In this document: positions 1 to 8,744 of the stretch, one piece after another | How the letters are laid out: every line of letters starts with the position of its first letter | Numbering within the stretch: the first letter of the stretch is position 1 | NCBI GenBank assembly: GCA_003216725.1 | Contig: QCIL01000008.1 | Coordinates: forward strand, 1-56,292 | Reading direction: 5' to 3' | Source: Prochlorococcus sp. AG-402-L18 | GTDB lineage: Bacteria; Cyanobacteriota; Cyanobacteriia; PCC-6307; Cyanobiaceae | Length of the DNA: 56,292 bases | The notes under the pieces: generated by a model | Database searches by the model: none | Told to the model about the DNA's origin: nothing | What the model saw: only the letters and a program-made list of their open reading frames with translations | Position numbers and translations under genes: made by a program

Positions 1-1750
1 TTTTTCCATGAAAAAATAAGGTAGGGTTTTTGATTTTTTTAATTTTATTAATTGGAGATCTTTTGATAAATTCACTTTGGCATTGCTCAAAATTTCCTAT
101 GAGAGAGTTTAAATAATCTCTTTCAAATCTATGAGTGTTGTAATGCATATCTATTAGATCAGTTACTGGATATTTACAAATTGCAGCCTTAAATAAGTCT
201 CCATAACATAGAGAATTAAGAGCGGTTAAACCACCAGCACTATTTCCAAAAATTATAATTTTATCACCATCAACTAACTCTAATTTGAGCAGTTCCATAA
301 CTAAAGCTTTGCAATCATAGGAATCAACAATACCCCATTTTTGATTTAATCTTTCTCTATACTCCCTACCAAATCCTGACGATCCGCCATAATTAACTTC
401 AGCAACAAAAAAGCCTTTTGATGCCCAGTATTGCACTTCAGAATTGTATGAACCATCAAAATAAGCAGTTGGACCACTATGCGCTCTAACGAGAAGTGGT
501 GGCTTTTTAAACTTTTCAACCAAAGGCTTATAAATAAAAGAGTGAGTAGGTTTATTATCAAAACCTTTAAACCAAAAAGATTCTGGTTTTGAAAATTGAT
601 TTAGTAAATCAAAAGATAGCTCTAGATTAGAATTTAAAGAAATATGTTCTTGAAAATCAATTTCAAGTAAACAATCTAAAAAATTTGTTCCACAACCTCT
701 TAAAACCAGTTTTTTATCATAGACACTAAAGTTTTTGACTGAACAAAAAGGTAAATGCAACGCTTTAATAAATTTAAGATCTTGATATTGCTCCAATATC
801 CAACTGTTCTCCTTTTTTACTAAAAAAAACAAATTATTAATTAATCCGCCAAAAAATGTTATTCCAGAAACCCATTGGGGGGAACCATATTCATAAAACT
901 TTTTCTGTAACCTTTTCTTGATAGAAATATTTTCAAAATCACCTACATCGATAAATAATATGTTCCACCAAAACGAACTATCTTCAGAACATACTAAAAG
1001 TATGTCACTTATCCAATGAGGTTGGAAAAAAGAAACTTTTCTTGTTTTATTAATAGATCTATTTGAAAATTTTTTTATTTTTGTAATCTTTCTCTCACCA
1101 TTGATTTCTGCTAGAAAAAGATCATTTTTTTCCCATGGCATGTTTGGAGTATCCCACTCAATCCAGGAAAGTATTTTAACTGATGGATTTGATGATAAAT
1201 CTCCAGCAAAATTATCAAATTTTTTGATGAAATGAATATCTTGTTTTGTTTCTTTTAAATTTAAAGAAAATAAATAATCACTATTTTTAATTTCACAAAT
1301 ACCATACATAAAATTTTCTTTAGAAATTACAAATGAAGAATCAAAATTTACTTCCATCGATTTTGATAATTGCTTTGGTTGATGAAGTGATAAAAGATAT
1401 TTATTATCATTTATTATGATTTCTTTTGCAGTTTCAAAAGTTTGAAACCATAATGCTTTTGTAATTTGATCTATCCATATTAAGTAAATTTTTTTCTTGA
1501 ATTCTATACATTTATAAGATTTGCCTCCATATCCGTGGAAGTGACTTTCAATATTAAATTTATTGTTTGTTAATTGTTGAGGAGGGTAATCTTTACAATT
1601 AAAAGGTCTTGCAAAAATAGCTTTATTCAAATTTTCACCTTCACTATTAACATCTACCCAAAAAATTTTATTGCAGACTATCGATAATTCATTAAATGCT
1701 ATATTTTTCAATTGATCATTATTATAATTTGGTTTATCTTCATTACTCAT
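1..1750 (-). CDS. S9-family (prolyl oligopeptidase-like) serine peptidase, 3' end outside window
   Basis: The frame is open from an ATG at 1750 down to the window edge, giving 583 residues of a protein usually near 640. The N-terminal two thirds reads as a beta-propeller-like domain rich in W and aromatic strands. The C-terminal part is an alpha/beta hydrolase: it has RAHSGP near residue 425, a GGSSGFGREYRE stretch, and the nucleophile elbow GNSAGG with Ser at residue 504. In prolyl oligopeptidases the catalytic Asp and His follow about 90 and 125 residues after the Ser, so both should lie just beyond the window. The family cleaves short peptides in the cytoplasm, here most likely dipeptidyl/acylaminoacyl-type hydrolysis; the exact substrate cannot be read. 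It is divergent from def, with about 80 bases between them. The gene is cut by the window edge, not visibly broken. Confidence 0.85.
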   Translation of the reverse strand, partial: MSNEDKPNYNNDQLKNIAFNELSIVCNKIFWVDVNSEGENLNKAIFARPFNCKDYPPQQLTNNKFNIESHFHGYGGKSYKCIEFKKKIYLIWIDQITKALWFQTFETAKEIIINDNKYLLSLHQPKQLSKSMEVNFDSSFVISKENFMYGICEIKNSDYLFSLNLKETKQDIHFIKKFDNFAGDLSSNPSVKILSWIEWDTPNMPWEKNDLFLAEINGERKITKIKKFSNRSINKTRKVSFFQPHWISDILLVCSEDSSFWWNILFIDVGDFENISIKKRLQKKFYEYGSPQWVSGITFFGGLINNLFFLVKKENSWILEQYQDLKFIKALHLPFCSVKNFSVYDKKLVLRGCGTNFLDCLLEIDFQEHISLNSNLELSFDLLNQFSKPESFWFKGFDNKPTHSFIYKPLVEKFKKPPLLVRAHSGPTAYFDGSYNSEVQYWASKGFFVAEVNYGGSSGFGREYRERLNQKWGIVDSYDCKALVMELLKLELVDGDKIIIFGNSAGGLTALNSLCYGDLFKAAICKYPVTDLIDMHYNTHRFERDYLNSLIGNFEQCQSEFIKRSPINKIKKIKNPTLFFHGK

Positions 1751-1830
1751 TAAGAGAACTATATTTAAATTGAATTAAAAGTGCTAGTATTTTTATATTC
1801 TAACTGTTCAGTAAATACTTTTTTATTAAA

Positions 1831-2436
1831 GTGGCAAACCATTTTTCACAACTTGCAAAAAAGTCAAGGACAAATAGCAATGAAGAAAAAGTTTCCAAGG
1901 AACAATCAGGAAAACCATCCCTTGAAATATATAAGCTTGGTGATGAAGTCTTAAGACAAAATTCCAAAAGAATTAGTAAAGTTGACGAGTCAATTAGAAA
2001 GTTAGCTAGAGAAATGCTTCAAAGCATGTATGCTGCAAAAGGTATAGGCTTAGCGGCTCCTCAAATTGGCATAAATAAAGAGCTTCTGGTTATTGACGTA
2101 AATTTTGAAGATTCAGCTTCAGAGCCTCTTATTTTAATAAATCCTGAAATTACAGATTTTGGAACAACACTCAATTCATATGAAGAAGGTTGTTTGAGTA
2201 TTCCTGGGGTTTATTTAAACGTAGTACGGCCATCAACTATAAAATTAAAATTCAGAGATGAAATGGGGAGACCTAGAAAAATGAAAGCTGATGGACTTCT
2301 AGCAAGGTGTATTCAACATGAAATGGATCACTTAAATGGCATATTATTTGTTGACAGAGTAAGCTCAAAAGAAGATTTAAACAAAGAATTAATAAAAGAG
2401 GGGTTTAAAGAAAAAGATGTTATTCCTCTAAATTAA
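1831..2436 (+). CDS. def: Peptide deformylase
   Basis: Removes the formyl group from the N-terminal methionine of nascent proteins. All three signature motifs are present: GIGLAAPQIG at residues 71-80, EGCLS at 119-123, and QHEMDH at 162-167. The metal ligands are therefore Cys121, His163 and His167, with Glu164 as catalytic base. The 201-aa length is typical of cyanobacterial Def with a short N-terminal extension of about 30 residues. The frame starts at GTG; no in-frame ATG precedes the conserved core at a sensible distance. It is followed after 4 bases by the HIT gene, so the two are probably cotranscribed. Confidence 0.97.
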   Translation: MANHFSQLAKKSRTNSNEEKVSKEQSGKPSLEIYKLGDEVLRQNSKRISKVDESIRKLAREMLQSMYAAKGIGLAAPQIGINKELLVIDVNFEDSASEPLILINPEITDFGTTLNSYEEGCLSIPGVYLNVVRPSTIKLKFRDEMGRPRKMKADGLLARCIQHEMDHLNGILFVDRVSSKEDLNKELIKEGFKEKDVIPLN

Positions 2437-2440
2437 TTAA

Positions 2441-2782
2441 ATGATTAAAACGACAATATTTCAAAAAATTATAAATGGTGAAATTCCTTGCGAAAAACTG
2501 CATGAAGACGAATTTTGTATTGCATTTAATGATATAGCTGCTCAAGCTCCAGTTCATTTTCTGGTTATTCCCAAAAAACCAATAATAAGTTTGTTTGAAT
2601 GTACCAAAGACGATTCAGATTTGTTAGGCCATTTATTATTCATTGGTAGCAAAATAGCAAAGTCAAAAAAGTTAAAAGATTGGAGAACTGTTATCAATAC
2701 TGGTGAAGAGTCAGGTCAAACGGTATTTCATTTACATATTCATTTTCTATCAGGAAGAAAAATGAATTGGCCACCTGGTTAA
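2441..2782 (+). CDS. HIT-family nucleotide-binding hydrolase (HINT type)
   Basis: A 113-aa single-domain histidine-triad protein. It has the typical N-terminal IFQKIINGEIPCEKL helix and a HLHIH triad at residues 97-101, followed by FLSGR, which is the HINT/PKCI subclass. Such proteins hydrolyse phosphoramidates of AMP (for example AMP-lysine); the physiological substrate is usually unknown. It lies 4 bases after def and is probably in the same transcript. Confidence 0.93.
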   Translation: MIKTTIFQKIINGEIPCEKLHEDEFCIAFNDIAAQAPVHFLVIPKKPIISLFECTKDDSDLLGHLLFIGSKIAKSKKLKDWRTVINTGEESGQTVFHLHIHFLSGRKMNWPPG

Positions 2783-2827
2783 ACTCTCGAATTATTAAAG
2801 AATGAGCTATAAATAAATAAAAATTCA

Positions 2828-3106
2828 ATGAATACACCAAATTCAATTAAATCAGAGTCTAAAAATTTATTAATATTAATTAATAAAAACTGGGAAAATT
2901 TAGATGAATCTCAAAAACATATTCTTACTAAAATTTGGAAAATATTAACGTACAAATGGCAGTTACAAATTTTGTTCAATTTGCCATTCCTTTTATGGTG
3001 GCTAATGGATAAATCTATAACAAAAATCCATGATTTTGATACTACTATGATAAGTTATCTAAATATCCCAAAGTGGGCACTCTCGTTTATAGGTTTTAGT
3101 CAATAA
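2828..3106 (+). CDS. Small conserved-type membrane protein, function unknown
   Basis: A 92-aa protein with a charged N-terminal half and a hydrophobic, Trp-rich segment around residues 47-61 (LQILFNLPFLLWWLM) that could be one membrane helix. No domain is recognised. It sits 45 bases after the HIT gene and about 45 bases before the ABC transporter on the same strand, so it may be cotranscribed with either. Confidence 0.6.
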   Translation: MNTPNSIKSESKNLLILINKNWENLDESQKHILTKIWKILTYKWQLQILFNLPFLLWWLMDKSITKIHDFDTTMISYLNIPKWALSFIGFSQ

Positions 3107-3152
3107 ACTCTACAAAAGTTATAATTTATCCTATAAAAACTTTAGATTGTTA

Positions 3153-5135
3153 ATGAATAAAACCCTAAAAAATAAATCAAAAATAATAGATCAATTAAAA
3201 AAATTAAGGAAGTTATCGCAGCCTTTTTTCCTTCCAATAGATCAATGCAATGGATTTCAATTTATATGGCTTTTAATATCTCTTTTATTCTGTGTAGGGG
3301 GTATTGTCCTAGTTGGTCTTACAGGAATAATTAGTTTTTTTGAAAGCATTCAACCAATCTTTCTTGAAAAATATTTCGGTGGTGTTGTAAATACCATTAA
3401 TTCGATTTGGTCAAGCAGTTGGGGTTTATTATTTTCTGGATTTTTTCTTGTTGGATCAGCTAGCTTTTTTAGTTTAAGACGGCAATTAAAAAATCGCAGG
3501 TGGTTACATTGGTTATTCCTTGCAATCATAGTATTAATGCTTCTCGCAGTAAACGGCATAAATGCAGGTATTGGATTTATTGCAAGAGATTTAACAAATG
3601 CATTAGTAGAAAAACAAGAAGATGGTTTTTATAGAATTCTGGGGATATATGCTTGTTGTTTTGCAGTAGCTCTACCAATTCGCGTTTCACAAATATTTTT
3701 TACATACAAATTAGGAATCATTTGGAGAGAATGGCTCTCAAAAAGTTTAGTTAAGGACTACATGACTAATAAAGCTTATTATCAATTAAATCCTAATGAT
3801 GAAGAACAAACTGACGTAGATAACCCTGACCAAAGAATAACAGACGATACTAGAGCTTTTACAGGACAAAGCCTTTCCTTTACATTGGGAATTTTCGATG
3901 CACTACTTACTTTTTCTCTAAACATTTTAATCTTATGGAGTATTAGCAAAACATTAACATTTTCGTTATTTGGTTACGCAGCCTTTGCAACTTCTATTTT
4001 ATTAATTGCCGGTAAAAATTTAGTGAAAATAGATTTCGATCAACTTAGATATGAAGCAGATTTTAGATACGGTTTGGTTCATATCAGAGATAATGCTGAA
4101 TCAATAGCTTTTTATTCAGGAGAAAATCCAGAAAGAGGAGAAACTGAAAGACGCCTTGGAGAAGTTGTAAGAAATTTTAATTTACTCATAATTTGGAGAG
4201 TGATTATAGATGTCATGAGAAGATCAATAAATTATGCAGGGAACTTTTTTCCATATTTAATAATGGCAATTCCTTATTTTAAAGGAGAAATAGATTATGG
4301 TCGTTTTATTCAAGCAAGTTTTGCGTTTGGGATGGTTGAAGGTTCATTATTTTTTATTGTTAATCAAATAGAGGAACTAGCAAAATTTACTGCTGGTATA
4401 GGGAGATTAGAGGGATTCCAGTCTAAAGTTGAATCAATTAGTAAAAATAAACCAATAAACAACCAAAACATTGTCTCAGATTATGATTCAATACTTATTA
4501 ACAATGCTGATCTTTCTCCCCCGGGATCAGATAAAACCATTATTAGAAATTTAAATCTAAGCATTGATAGCAATCAATCATTGCTAGTAGTAGGACCTTC
4601 AGGCTGTGGTAAAACTTCCTTATTGAGAATGATTAGTGGTTTATGGGAACCAAACAAAGGGGTTATTAAAAAACCTAAAACAGGAGAATTATTATTTATA
4701 CCTCAAAAGCCTTATATGTTACTAGGCTCTTTAAGAGAACAATTATGTTACCCCACAGAAGTAAAAAAATTTAGTGATGAACACTTAACTTCAGTACTTA
4801 ATGAAGTAAATTTAAGCACGTTAGTGGATCGTTATCCTAACCTTGATATAAAACAAGATTGGCCAAGGATTCTTTCATTGGGTGAGCAACAAAGATTAGC
4901 TTTTGCACGACTTCTTCTTAATTCCCCAAGATATGCGGTTCTAGATGAAGCAACTAGTGCACTAGATATAGATACTGAAAAAAGACTTTATAATTTACTT
5001 AAAAAAAGGGATCTCTCACTGATTAGTGTTGGACATAGGCCCAGTTTAAAAGATTTTCATGAAAATATTTTAGAGTTAAATGGAAAAGGAGATTGGAAAT
5101 TATTCACGTCAAATAAGTATAATTTTAAGGACTAG
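3153..5135 (+). CDS. ABC transporter, fused permease/ATPase of the SbmA/BacA-like (YddA, ABCD) type
   Basis: A half-transporter of about 660 aa. The first part has several hydrophobic helices (about residues 30-330) and contains an EADFRYGLVHIRDNAESIAFY stretch typical of the ABC_membrane_2 family. The C-terminal ATPase has Walker A GPSGCGKTS near residue 481, the signature LSLGEQQRLAF near 575, and Walker B YAVLDEATSALD near 595. Homodimers of this family sit in the inner or thylakoid membrane; substrates in cyanobacteria are unproven (lipids, peptides and cobalamin are reported for relatives). I chose the ATG at 3153. A TTG at 3147 is in frame but adds only two residues. The hli gene follows after 9 bases, implying one transcript. 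Confidence 0.88.
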   Translation: MNKTLKNKSKIIDQLKKLRKLSQPFFLPIDQCNGFQFIWLLISLLFCVGGIVLVGLTGIISFFESIQPIFLEKYFGGVVNTINSIWSSSWGLLFSGFFLVGSASFFSLRRQLKNRRWLHWLFLAIIVLMLLAVNGINAGIGFIARDLTNALVEKQEDGFYRILGIYACCFAVALPIRVSQIFFTYKLGIIWREWLSKSLVKDYMTNKAYYQLNPNDEEQTDVDNPDQRITDDTRAFTGQSLSFTLGIFDALLTFSLNILILWSISKTLTFSLFGYAAFATSILLIAGKNLVKIDFDQLRYEADFRYGLVHIRDNAESIAFYSGENPERGETERRLGEVVRNFNLLIIWRVIIDVMRRSINYAGNFFPYLIMAIPYFKGEIDYGRFIQASFAFGMVEGSLFFIVNQIEELAKFTAGIGRLEGFQSKVESISKNKPINNQNIVSDYDSILINNADLSPPGSDKTIIRNLNLSIDSNQSLLVVGPSGCGKTSLLRMISGLWEPNKGVIKKPKTGELLFIPQKPYMLLGSLREQLCYPTEVKKFSDEHLTSVLNEVNLSTLVDRYPNLDIKQDWPRILSLGEQQRLAFARLLLNSPRYAVLDEATSALDIDTEKRLYNLLKKRDLSLISVGHRPSLKDFHENILELNGKGDWKLFTSNKYNFKD

Positions 5136-5144
5136 AGAAAAACA

Positions 5145-5375
5145 ATGAATTCAGAAAAAAAAGTTTATCCTGAGGATCTCAATGAAGAAGATAAAGATAA
5201 TCAAAAATTAAATGTAGATGAACAATTTACAGAAATAAATGATAACTATAAGTTTGGATGGAGCAGTTATTCGGAAGTAACCAATGGAAGGTTTGCAATG
5301 CTAGGATTTATAGCAATAATTTTAATTGAATTTTTTAGTCAAAAATCTTTTTTAACTTGGGCAGGAATTCAGTAA
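5145..5375 (+). CDS. hli: High-light-inducible protein (Hli/Scp family)
   Basis: A 76-aa protein with a charged N-terminal tail and one chlorophyll-binding helix. The motif E44-xx-N47-G48-R49-F-A51-M52-L-G-F, followed by Glu62, is the ExxNGRxAM motif of the LHC superfamily. Hli proteins bind chlorophyll and carotenoid in the thylakoid membrane and protect photosystem assembly intermediates under excess light or nutrient stress. Its position 9 bases after the ABC transporter suggests coexpression. Its stop codon abuts the stop of the convergent ycf66 gene with no bases between. Confidence 0.93.
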   Translation: MNSEKKVYPEDLNEEDKDNQKLNVDEQFTEINDNYKFGWSSYSEVTNGRFAMLGFIAIILIEFFSQKSFLTWAGIQ

Positions 5376-6296
5376 TTAATCATCAAATCTTGAGCTATTA
5401 TCTCTTGGTTTATTTTTTGTTGAGCTGACATTATATCTACCTTTTTGATCCTTAGAATTAGATCTACCAGGAGTCGCTGTTCTACGAGATCTGCCAGGTT
5501 TTTTGATCTCATTAATGTTTTGAGAAAATGAAGCATCTTCTACTTTTTCTTTTGGACTCTGAGATCTTATTGAAGACCTAATTGATTTATTTAATGAGGA
5601 ATCCTTAAGAGAAACATTTTTTGCCTGTTTGAAAACCTCTTGATTAGGAGATGGTCTTGAACCTCTTTTAACCTGACTTCTTGATACTCGCCTATCTCCA
5701 AAATTATTTGTTGTATCGTCATTAATTATTCTATCTTCAGAACGATTTCTTCTTCTGATTGGTTGATCATTTTCCAATTGATTAATTTCTCGTGAAGAAG
5801 ACCTTCTCCTACTTGCTGCTGATTCTGGAATAGATCTTGATGAATTTCTTCTTCGCAATCTAGGCTCCATATAGTCATCATCTCTTTCCTCATCTTGAGG
5901 TTTAAATCTTCTAAAGGACATATCAGGATTATCAAATTGATCGTAATCATCAAATCTATTTCTTGATGAATTTCTTGGCATATTAGGAATCTGATCATCA
6001 TCAAAATATGTTGACCTTCTAGCTTGATCAGTTGTAACACCTCTTAAACGAACACTTTCATATGCAAAAAATACAGTGGTTCCTGCCAATAAAAATTGTC
6101 CAAATTGAAGTATTGGATCTAACCTCCAACCTTGGAAAAACAAAATTCCCCCGCATAGCAAACCTATTGCAGCAAAGAAAACATCATAATCCCTTGCTAA
6201 TGCAGGTTTAAATGATCGCAAAAAGTACAGGCCTCCTCCACATACAGCTAGCACTATGCCAACAATACTTGCCCAATTTAGACTAGCATTGACCAC
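5376..6296 (-). CDS. ycf66: Ycf66-family protein
   Basis: A 306-aa protein. The first 95 residues carry the Ycf66 domain with about three hydrophobic segments (SIVGIVLAVCGGGLYFLRSF, VFFAAIGLLCGGILFF, FGQFLLAGTTVFFAYESVRLR). The rest is a long, low-complexity, Arg/Ser/Asp-rich tail that looks disordered. Ycf66 is found in plastids and cyanobacteria and its function is not settled. psbX lies about 80 bases upstream on the same strand, an order seen in other picocyanobacteria as far as I recall. The two may form an operon. Confidence 0.92.
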   Translation of the reverse strand: MVNASLNWASIVGIVLAVCGGGLYFLRSFKPALARDYDVFFAAIGLLCGGILFFQGWRLDPILQFGQFLLAGTTVFFAYESVRLRGVTTDQARRSTYFDDDQIPNMPRNSSRNRFDDYDQFDNPDMSFRRFKPQDEERDDDYMEPRLRRRNSSRSIPESAASRRRSSSREINQLENDQPIRRRNRSEDRIINDDTTNNFGDRRVSRSQVKRGSRPSPNQEVFKQAKNVSLKDSSLNKSIRSSIRSQSPKEKVEDASFSQNINEIKKPGRSRRTATPGRSNSKDQKGRYNVSSTKNKPRDNSSRFDD

Positions 6297-6375
6297 ATTC
6301 TTTCTCCAGAAAACATATTTATAAAGGCATAATAAACACCCTATAATTATAGTTTACTTAAAACTTTTATAAAAA

Positions 6376-6564
6376 CTAGCGTCTACGTGAAGCTGGAGCT
6401 CGATCAAGTGAATCTTTTTGGCTAACGAAAATAAGAAACGCTGTTGCAGGGATAACTATAAGTAAAGCAGCTGCGATAAAACTTCCTATCATTCCAACAG
6501 CAGAATTATTTGTGACTTCTGGTGAAAAGTCAGCGGCTATAAGTAAATTAAAAATTTGAATCAC
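6376..6564 (-). CDS. psbX: Photosystem II reaction centre protein PsbX
   Basis: A 62-aa single-span protein. The central helix has the family pattern SAVGMIGSFIAAALLIVIPA, followed by FLIFVSQKDSL and a basic end. PsbX is a low-molecular-mass PSII subunit near cytochrome b559 that supports quinone exchange at the QB site. The N-terminal extension of about 20 residues is usual in Prochlorococcus. Confidence 0.93.
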   Translation of the reverse strand: MIQIFNLLIAADFSPEVTNNSAVGMIGSFIAAALLIVIPATAFLIFVSQKDSLDRAPASRRR

Positions 6565-6644
6565 TTTTATAAATAAAATTCTGAATTTATAATACGAATT
6601 AATTCATAACTTATGGGTTATTTATTAAGATGAATTAAATAATT

Positions 6645-6959
6645 GTGATTTCATTGCTTCAAAACTATTTACCAATATTAGATTTTACACTAGGAATTTT
6701 TTTATCATTTCTAACGCTAGTTTTTTTAATTAGATTAATACTAAGTTGGTATCCAAAAGTTGACTTAAGTAAAGGACTTTGGTTTGTAATAGCCATACCT
6801 ACTAGCTTTATTTTAAATCTTACAAGAAAAATAATTCCCCCTATTGGAGGCGTAGATATAGGACCGGTGATTTGGATCGGAATAATAAGTTTTCTAAGAG
6901 AAATATTAGTTGGGCAACAAGGTTTAATAAAGTTAGCTATTCAAAAAAGTCTTACTTGA
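6645..6959 (+). CDS. YggT/Ycf19 family membrane protein
   Basis: A 104-aa protein with two hydrophobic regions and the family hallmarks IRLILSWYP near residue 30, and FILNLTRKIIPPIGGVDIGPVIW in the second half. YggT/Ycf19 (CCB3-like) proteins are implicated in membrane insertion, cell division or nucleoid partition, and in plastids in cytochrome b6 heme attachment. The start is GTG. It diverges from psbX and converges with accC, leaving 16 bases between stops. Confidence 0.9.
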   Translation: MISLLQNYLPILDFTLGIFLSFLTLVFLIRLILSWYPKVDLSKGLWFVIAIPTSFILNLTRKIIPPIGGVDIGPVIWIGIISFLREILVGQQGLIKLAIQKSLT

Positions 6960-6975
6960 GAAAGTATTGTTATTT

Positions 6976-8325
6976 TCAAAAATTTGGTAATAATTCTTCC
7001 TCAACATATTTAGTATAAACTTTACCTTCCTTAAATTTTCTTTGATTCAGAAGAGTCAAATGAAAATTTATTGTTGTGGGTATTCCTGTAACAGCGCATT
7101 CATTGAGTGCTCGCTTCATTCTTTTTATTGCTGAATTACGGTCTTTACCCCAGACTATTAATTTACCAATTAGAGAATCATAAAAAGGTGGAATCTCATA
7201 ACCTGTATATACATGGCTATCAACTCTCACTCCAGGACCTCCAGGAGGAAGCCATCCTGTTATTTTACCTGGAGATGGTCGGAAATTATGAGATGGATCT
7301 TCAGCATTAATTCTACATTCAATTGCATGACCATTTAGTTGAATATCCTCTTGATTAAATTGTAGATTTTCTCCGCTAGCAATTTTAATTTGTTCTGCAA
7401 TTAGATCAACTCCAGTAACCATTTCAGTAACTGGGTGTTCTACTTGAATCCTTGTATTCATCTCCATAAAGTAAAAGTGATTATCATCATCAACTAAAAA
7501 TTCAACAGTACCTGCACCTTCATACCCAATACTTTTTGCTGCAGCACTAGCTGCCTTACCCATTTTTTTTCTAAGAGAGGAATCAATAGCTGGACTCGGT
7601 GATTCTTCTAGCAATTTTTGATGTCTTCTTTGTACTGAACAATCTCTCTCCCCAAGATGTACTACATTACCTGACCTATCAGCCAGAATTTGAATTTCTA
7701 CATGTCTTGGCTTCTTTATAAATTTTTCCATATATAAACCATCATTACCAAATGCAGCCTCAGCTTCACCTTGAGCTGCTTTAAACATTTTTTCTAAATT
7801 TAACTTATTCTCAACTAATCTCATTCCTCTTCCTCCTCCACCTGCAGTAGCTTTTATAATTACTGGATAACCTATTTCTTCAGCTAATCTATAAGCTTCC
7901 TCAATACCTGACAATAAGCCTTTACTCCCTGGAACTGTAGGAACTCCAACACTTTCCATAGTTTCCTTAGCGGTAGATTTATCCCCCATTGATCTTATTG
8001 CATGAGGAGATGGTCCTATAAAAGTGATGCCATGATCACTACACATTTCAGCAAATTTATCATTCTCAGCAAGAAAACCATAACCTGGATGAATAGCATC
8101 GACTCCCCTTGATGTCGCTGCAGCTAAAATATTAGGAATATTTAGATAACTTTTATTACTTAATGAGTCTCCAACACAAACTGCTTCATCAGCCAACTGT
8201 ACATGTAATGCTTTTTTATCTACGGTGCTATAAACAGCAACAGTAGCAATGCCAAGCTCTCTACAACTTCTGATAATGCGTAAAGCTATTTCTCCACGAT
8301 TAGCTATTAATACTTTTTCAACCAT
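6976..8325 (-). CDS. accC: Acetyl-CoA carboxylase, biotin carboxylase subunit
   Basis: ATP-dependent carboxylation of biotin on AccB, the first step of fatty acid synthesis. The 449-aa length is standard. It has the N-terminal [14 protein letters not shown], the ATP-grasp glycine loop AGGGGRGMR near residues 161-169, [10 protein letters not shown] near 79, and the catalytic [15 protein letters not shown] segment near 290. The partner accB is at 55.6 kb in this window, so the subunits are not clustered, as is normal in cyanobacteria. Confidence 0.98.
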   Translation of the reverse strand: MVEKVLIANRGEIALRIIRSCRELGIATVAVYSTVDKKALHVQLADEAVCVGDSLSNKSYLNIPNILAAATSRGVDAIHPGYGFLAENDKFAEMCSDHGITFIGPSPHAIRSMGDKSTAKETMESVGVPTVPGSKGLLSGIEEAYRLAEEIGYPVIIKATAGGGGRGMRLVENKLNLEKMFKAAQGEAEAAFGNDGLYMEKFIKKPRHVEIQILADRSGNVVHLGERDCSVQRRHQKLLEESPSPAIDSSLRKKMGKAASAAAKSIGYEGAGTVEFLVDDDNHFYFMEMNTRIQVEHPVTEMVTGVDLIAEQIKIASGENLQFNQEDIQLNGHAIECRINAEDPSHNFRPSPGKITGWLPPGGPGVRVDSHVYTGYEIPPFYDSLIGKLIVWGKDRNSAIKRMKRALNECAVTGIPTTINFHLTLLNQRKFKEGKVYTKYVEEELLPNF

Positions 8326-8637
8326 TACAAAATTAAATTGAAGAAATGAAAATGAATTTAAATTTGGAAAATACTTTTGAAAGTATCCTATAATTTTTTG
8401 AATTTCAATAGTGCATTGATTTACAATACAGCCTAAAAGGTTATTAGGGGATAATTATTTGTTTTATGCAATAGAAAATTTTGAAAAAATGAAAATTTTG
8501 AAAATTATTTGATTAAAAATCAGACATTTATAAAAATTTTTTCAGATAGAGAATCTAAAAAATATCAATCTAAGTTCTTGCTATTAATGTATGATAAATT
8601 AATGGTTTAAGAACCTGTTGGTTCACCAAAACCCTTT
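8326..8637. other. Intergenic region upstream of accC and tRNA-Leu
   Basis: No credible coding frame. A 14-base direct repeat GAAAATTTTGAAAA occurs at 8474-8487 and 8491-8504. A perfect 5-bp hairpin GAACC-TGTT-GGTTC lies at 8611-8624, ending 13 bases before the tRNA. A TATGAT hexamer at 8590-8595 could be the -10 box of the tRNA promoter. The accC promoter must also lie here on the other strand. Confidence 0.45.
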
Positions 8638-8719
8638 GCGGACGTGGCGGAATTGGTAGACGCGCACGTCTAAGGAGCGTGTGGCTTAGGCCTTGCGAGT
8701 TCAAGTCTCGCCGTCCGCA
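8638..8719 (+). tRNA. tRNA-Leu, anticodon AAG
   Basis: An 82-base class II tRNA. The acceptor stem GCGGACG pairs with CGTCCGC and discriminator A is at 8719. The D arm contains GGTAGACGC. The anticodon stem CACGT/GCGTG encloses loop CTAAGGA, so the anticodon is AAG with G37. There is a long variable arm (GGC...GCC), and the T arm is GCGAG-TTCAAGT-CTCGC. CCA is not encoded. The long variable arm and discriminator A agree with leucine identity. Confidence 0.96.
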
Positions 8720-8744
8720 TTTTATTTATTTTGGATTACCTGCA

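Noticed and set aside
5726..6040. 104-aa frame inside ycf66
   Set aside because: Shadow in another frame of the low-complexity Ycf66 tail; no independent start signal or motif.
8679..8744. N-terminal extension of the LpxB-like protein starting inside tRNA-Leu
   Set aside because: These codons are tRNA sequence; the ATG at 8745 gives the normal N terminus VIITNGPGELS.
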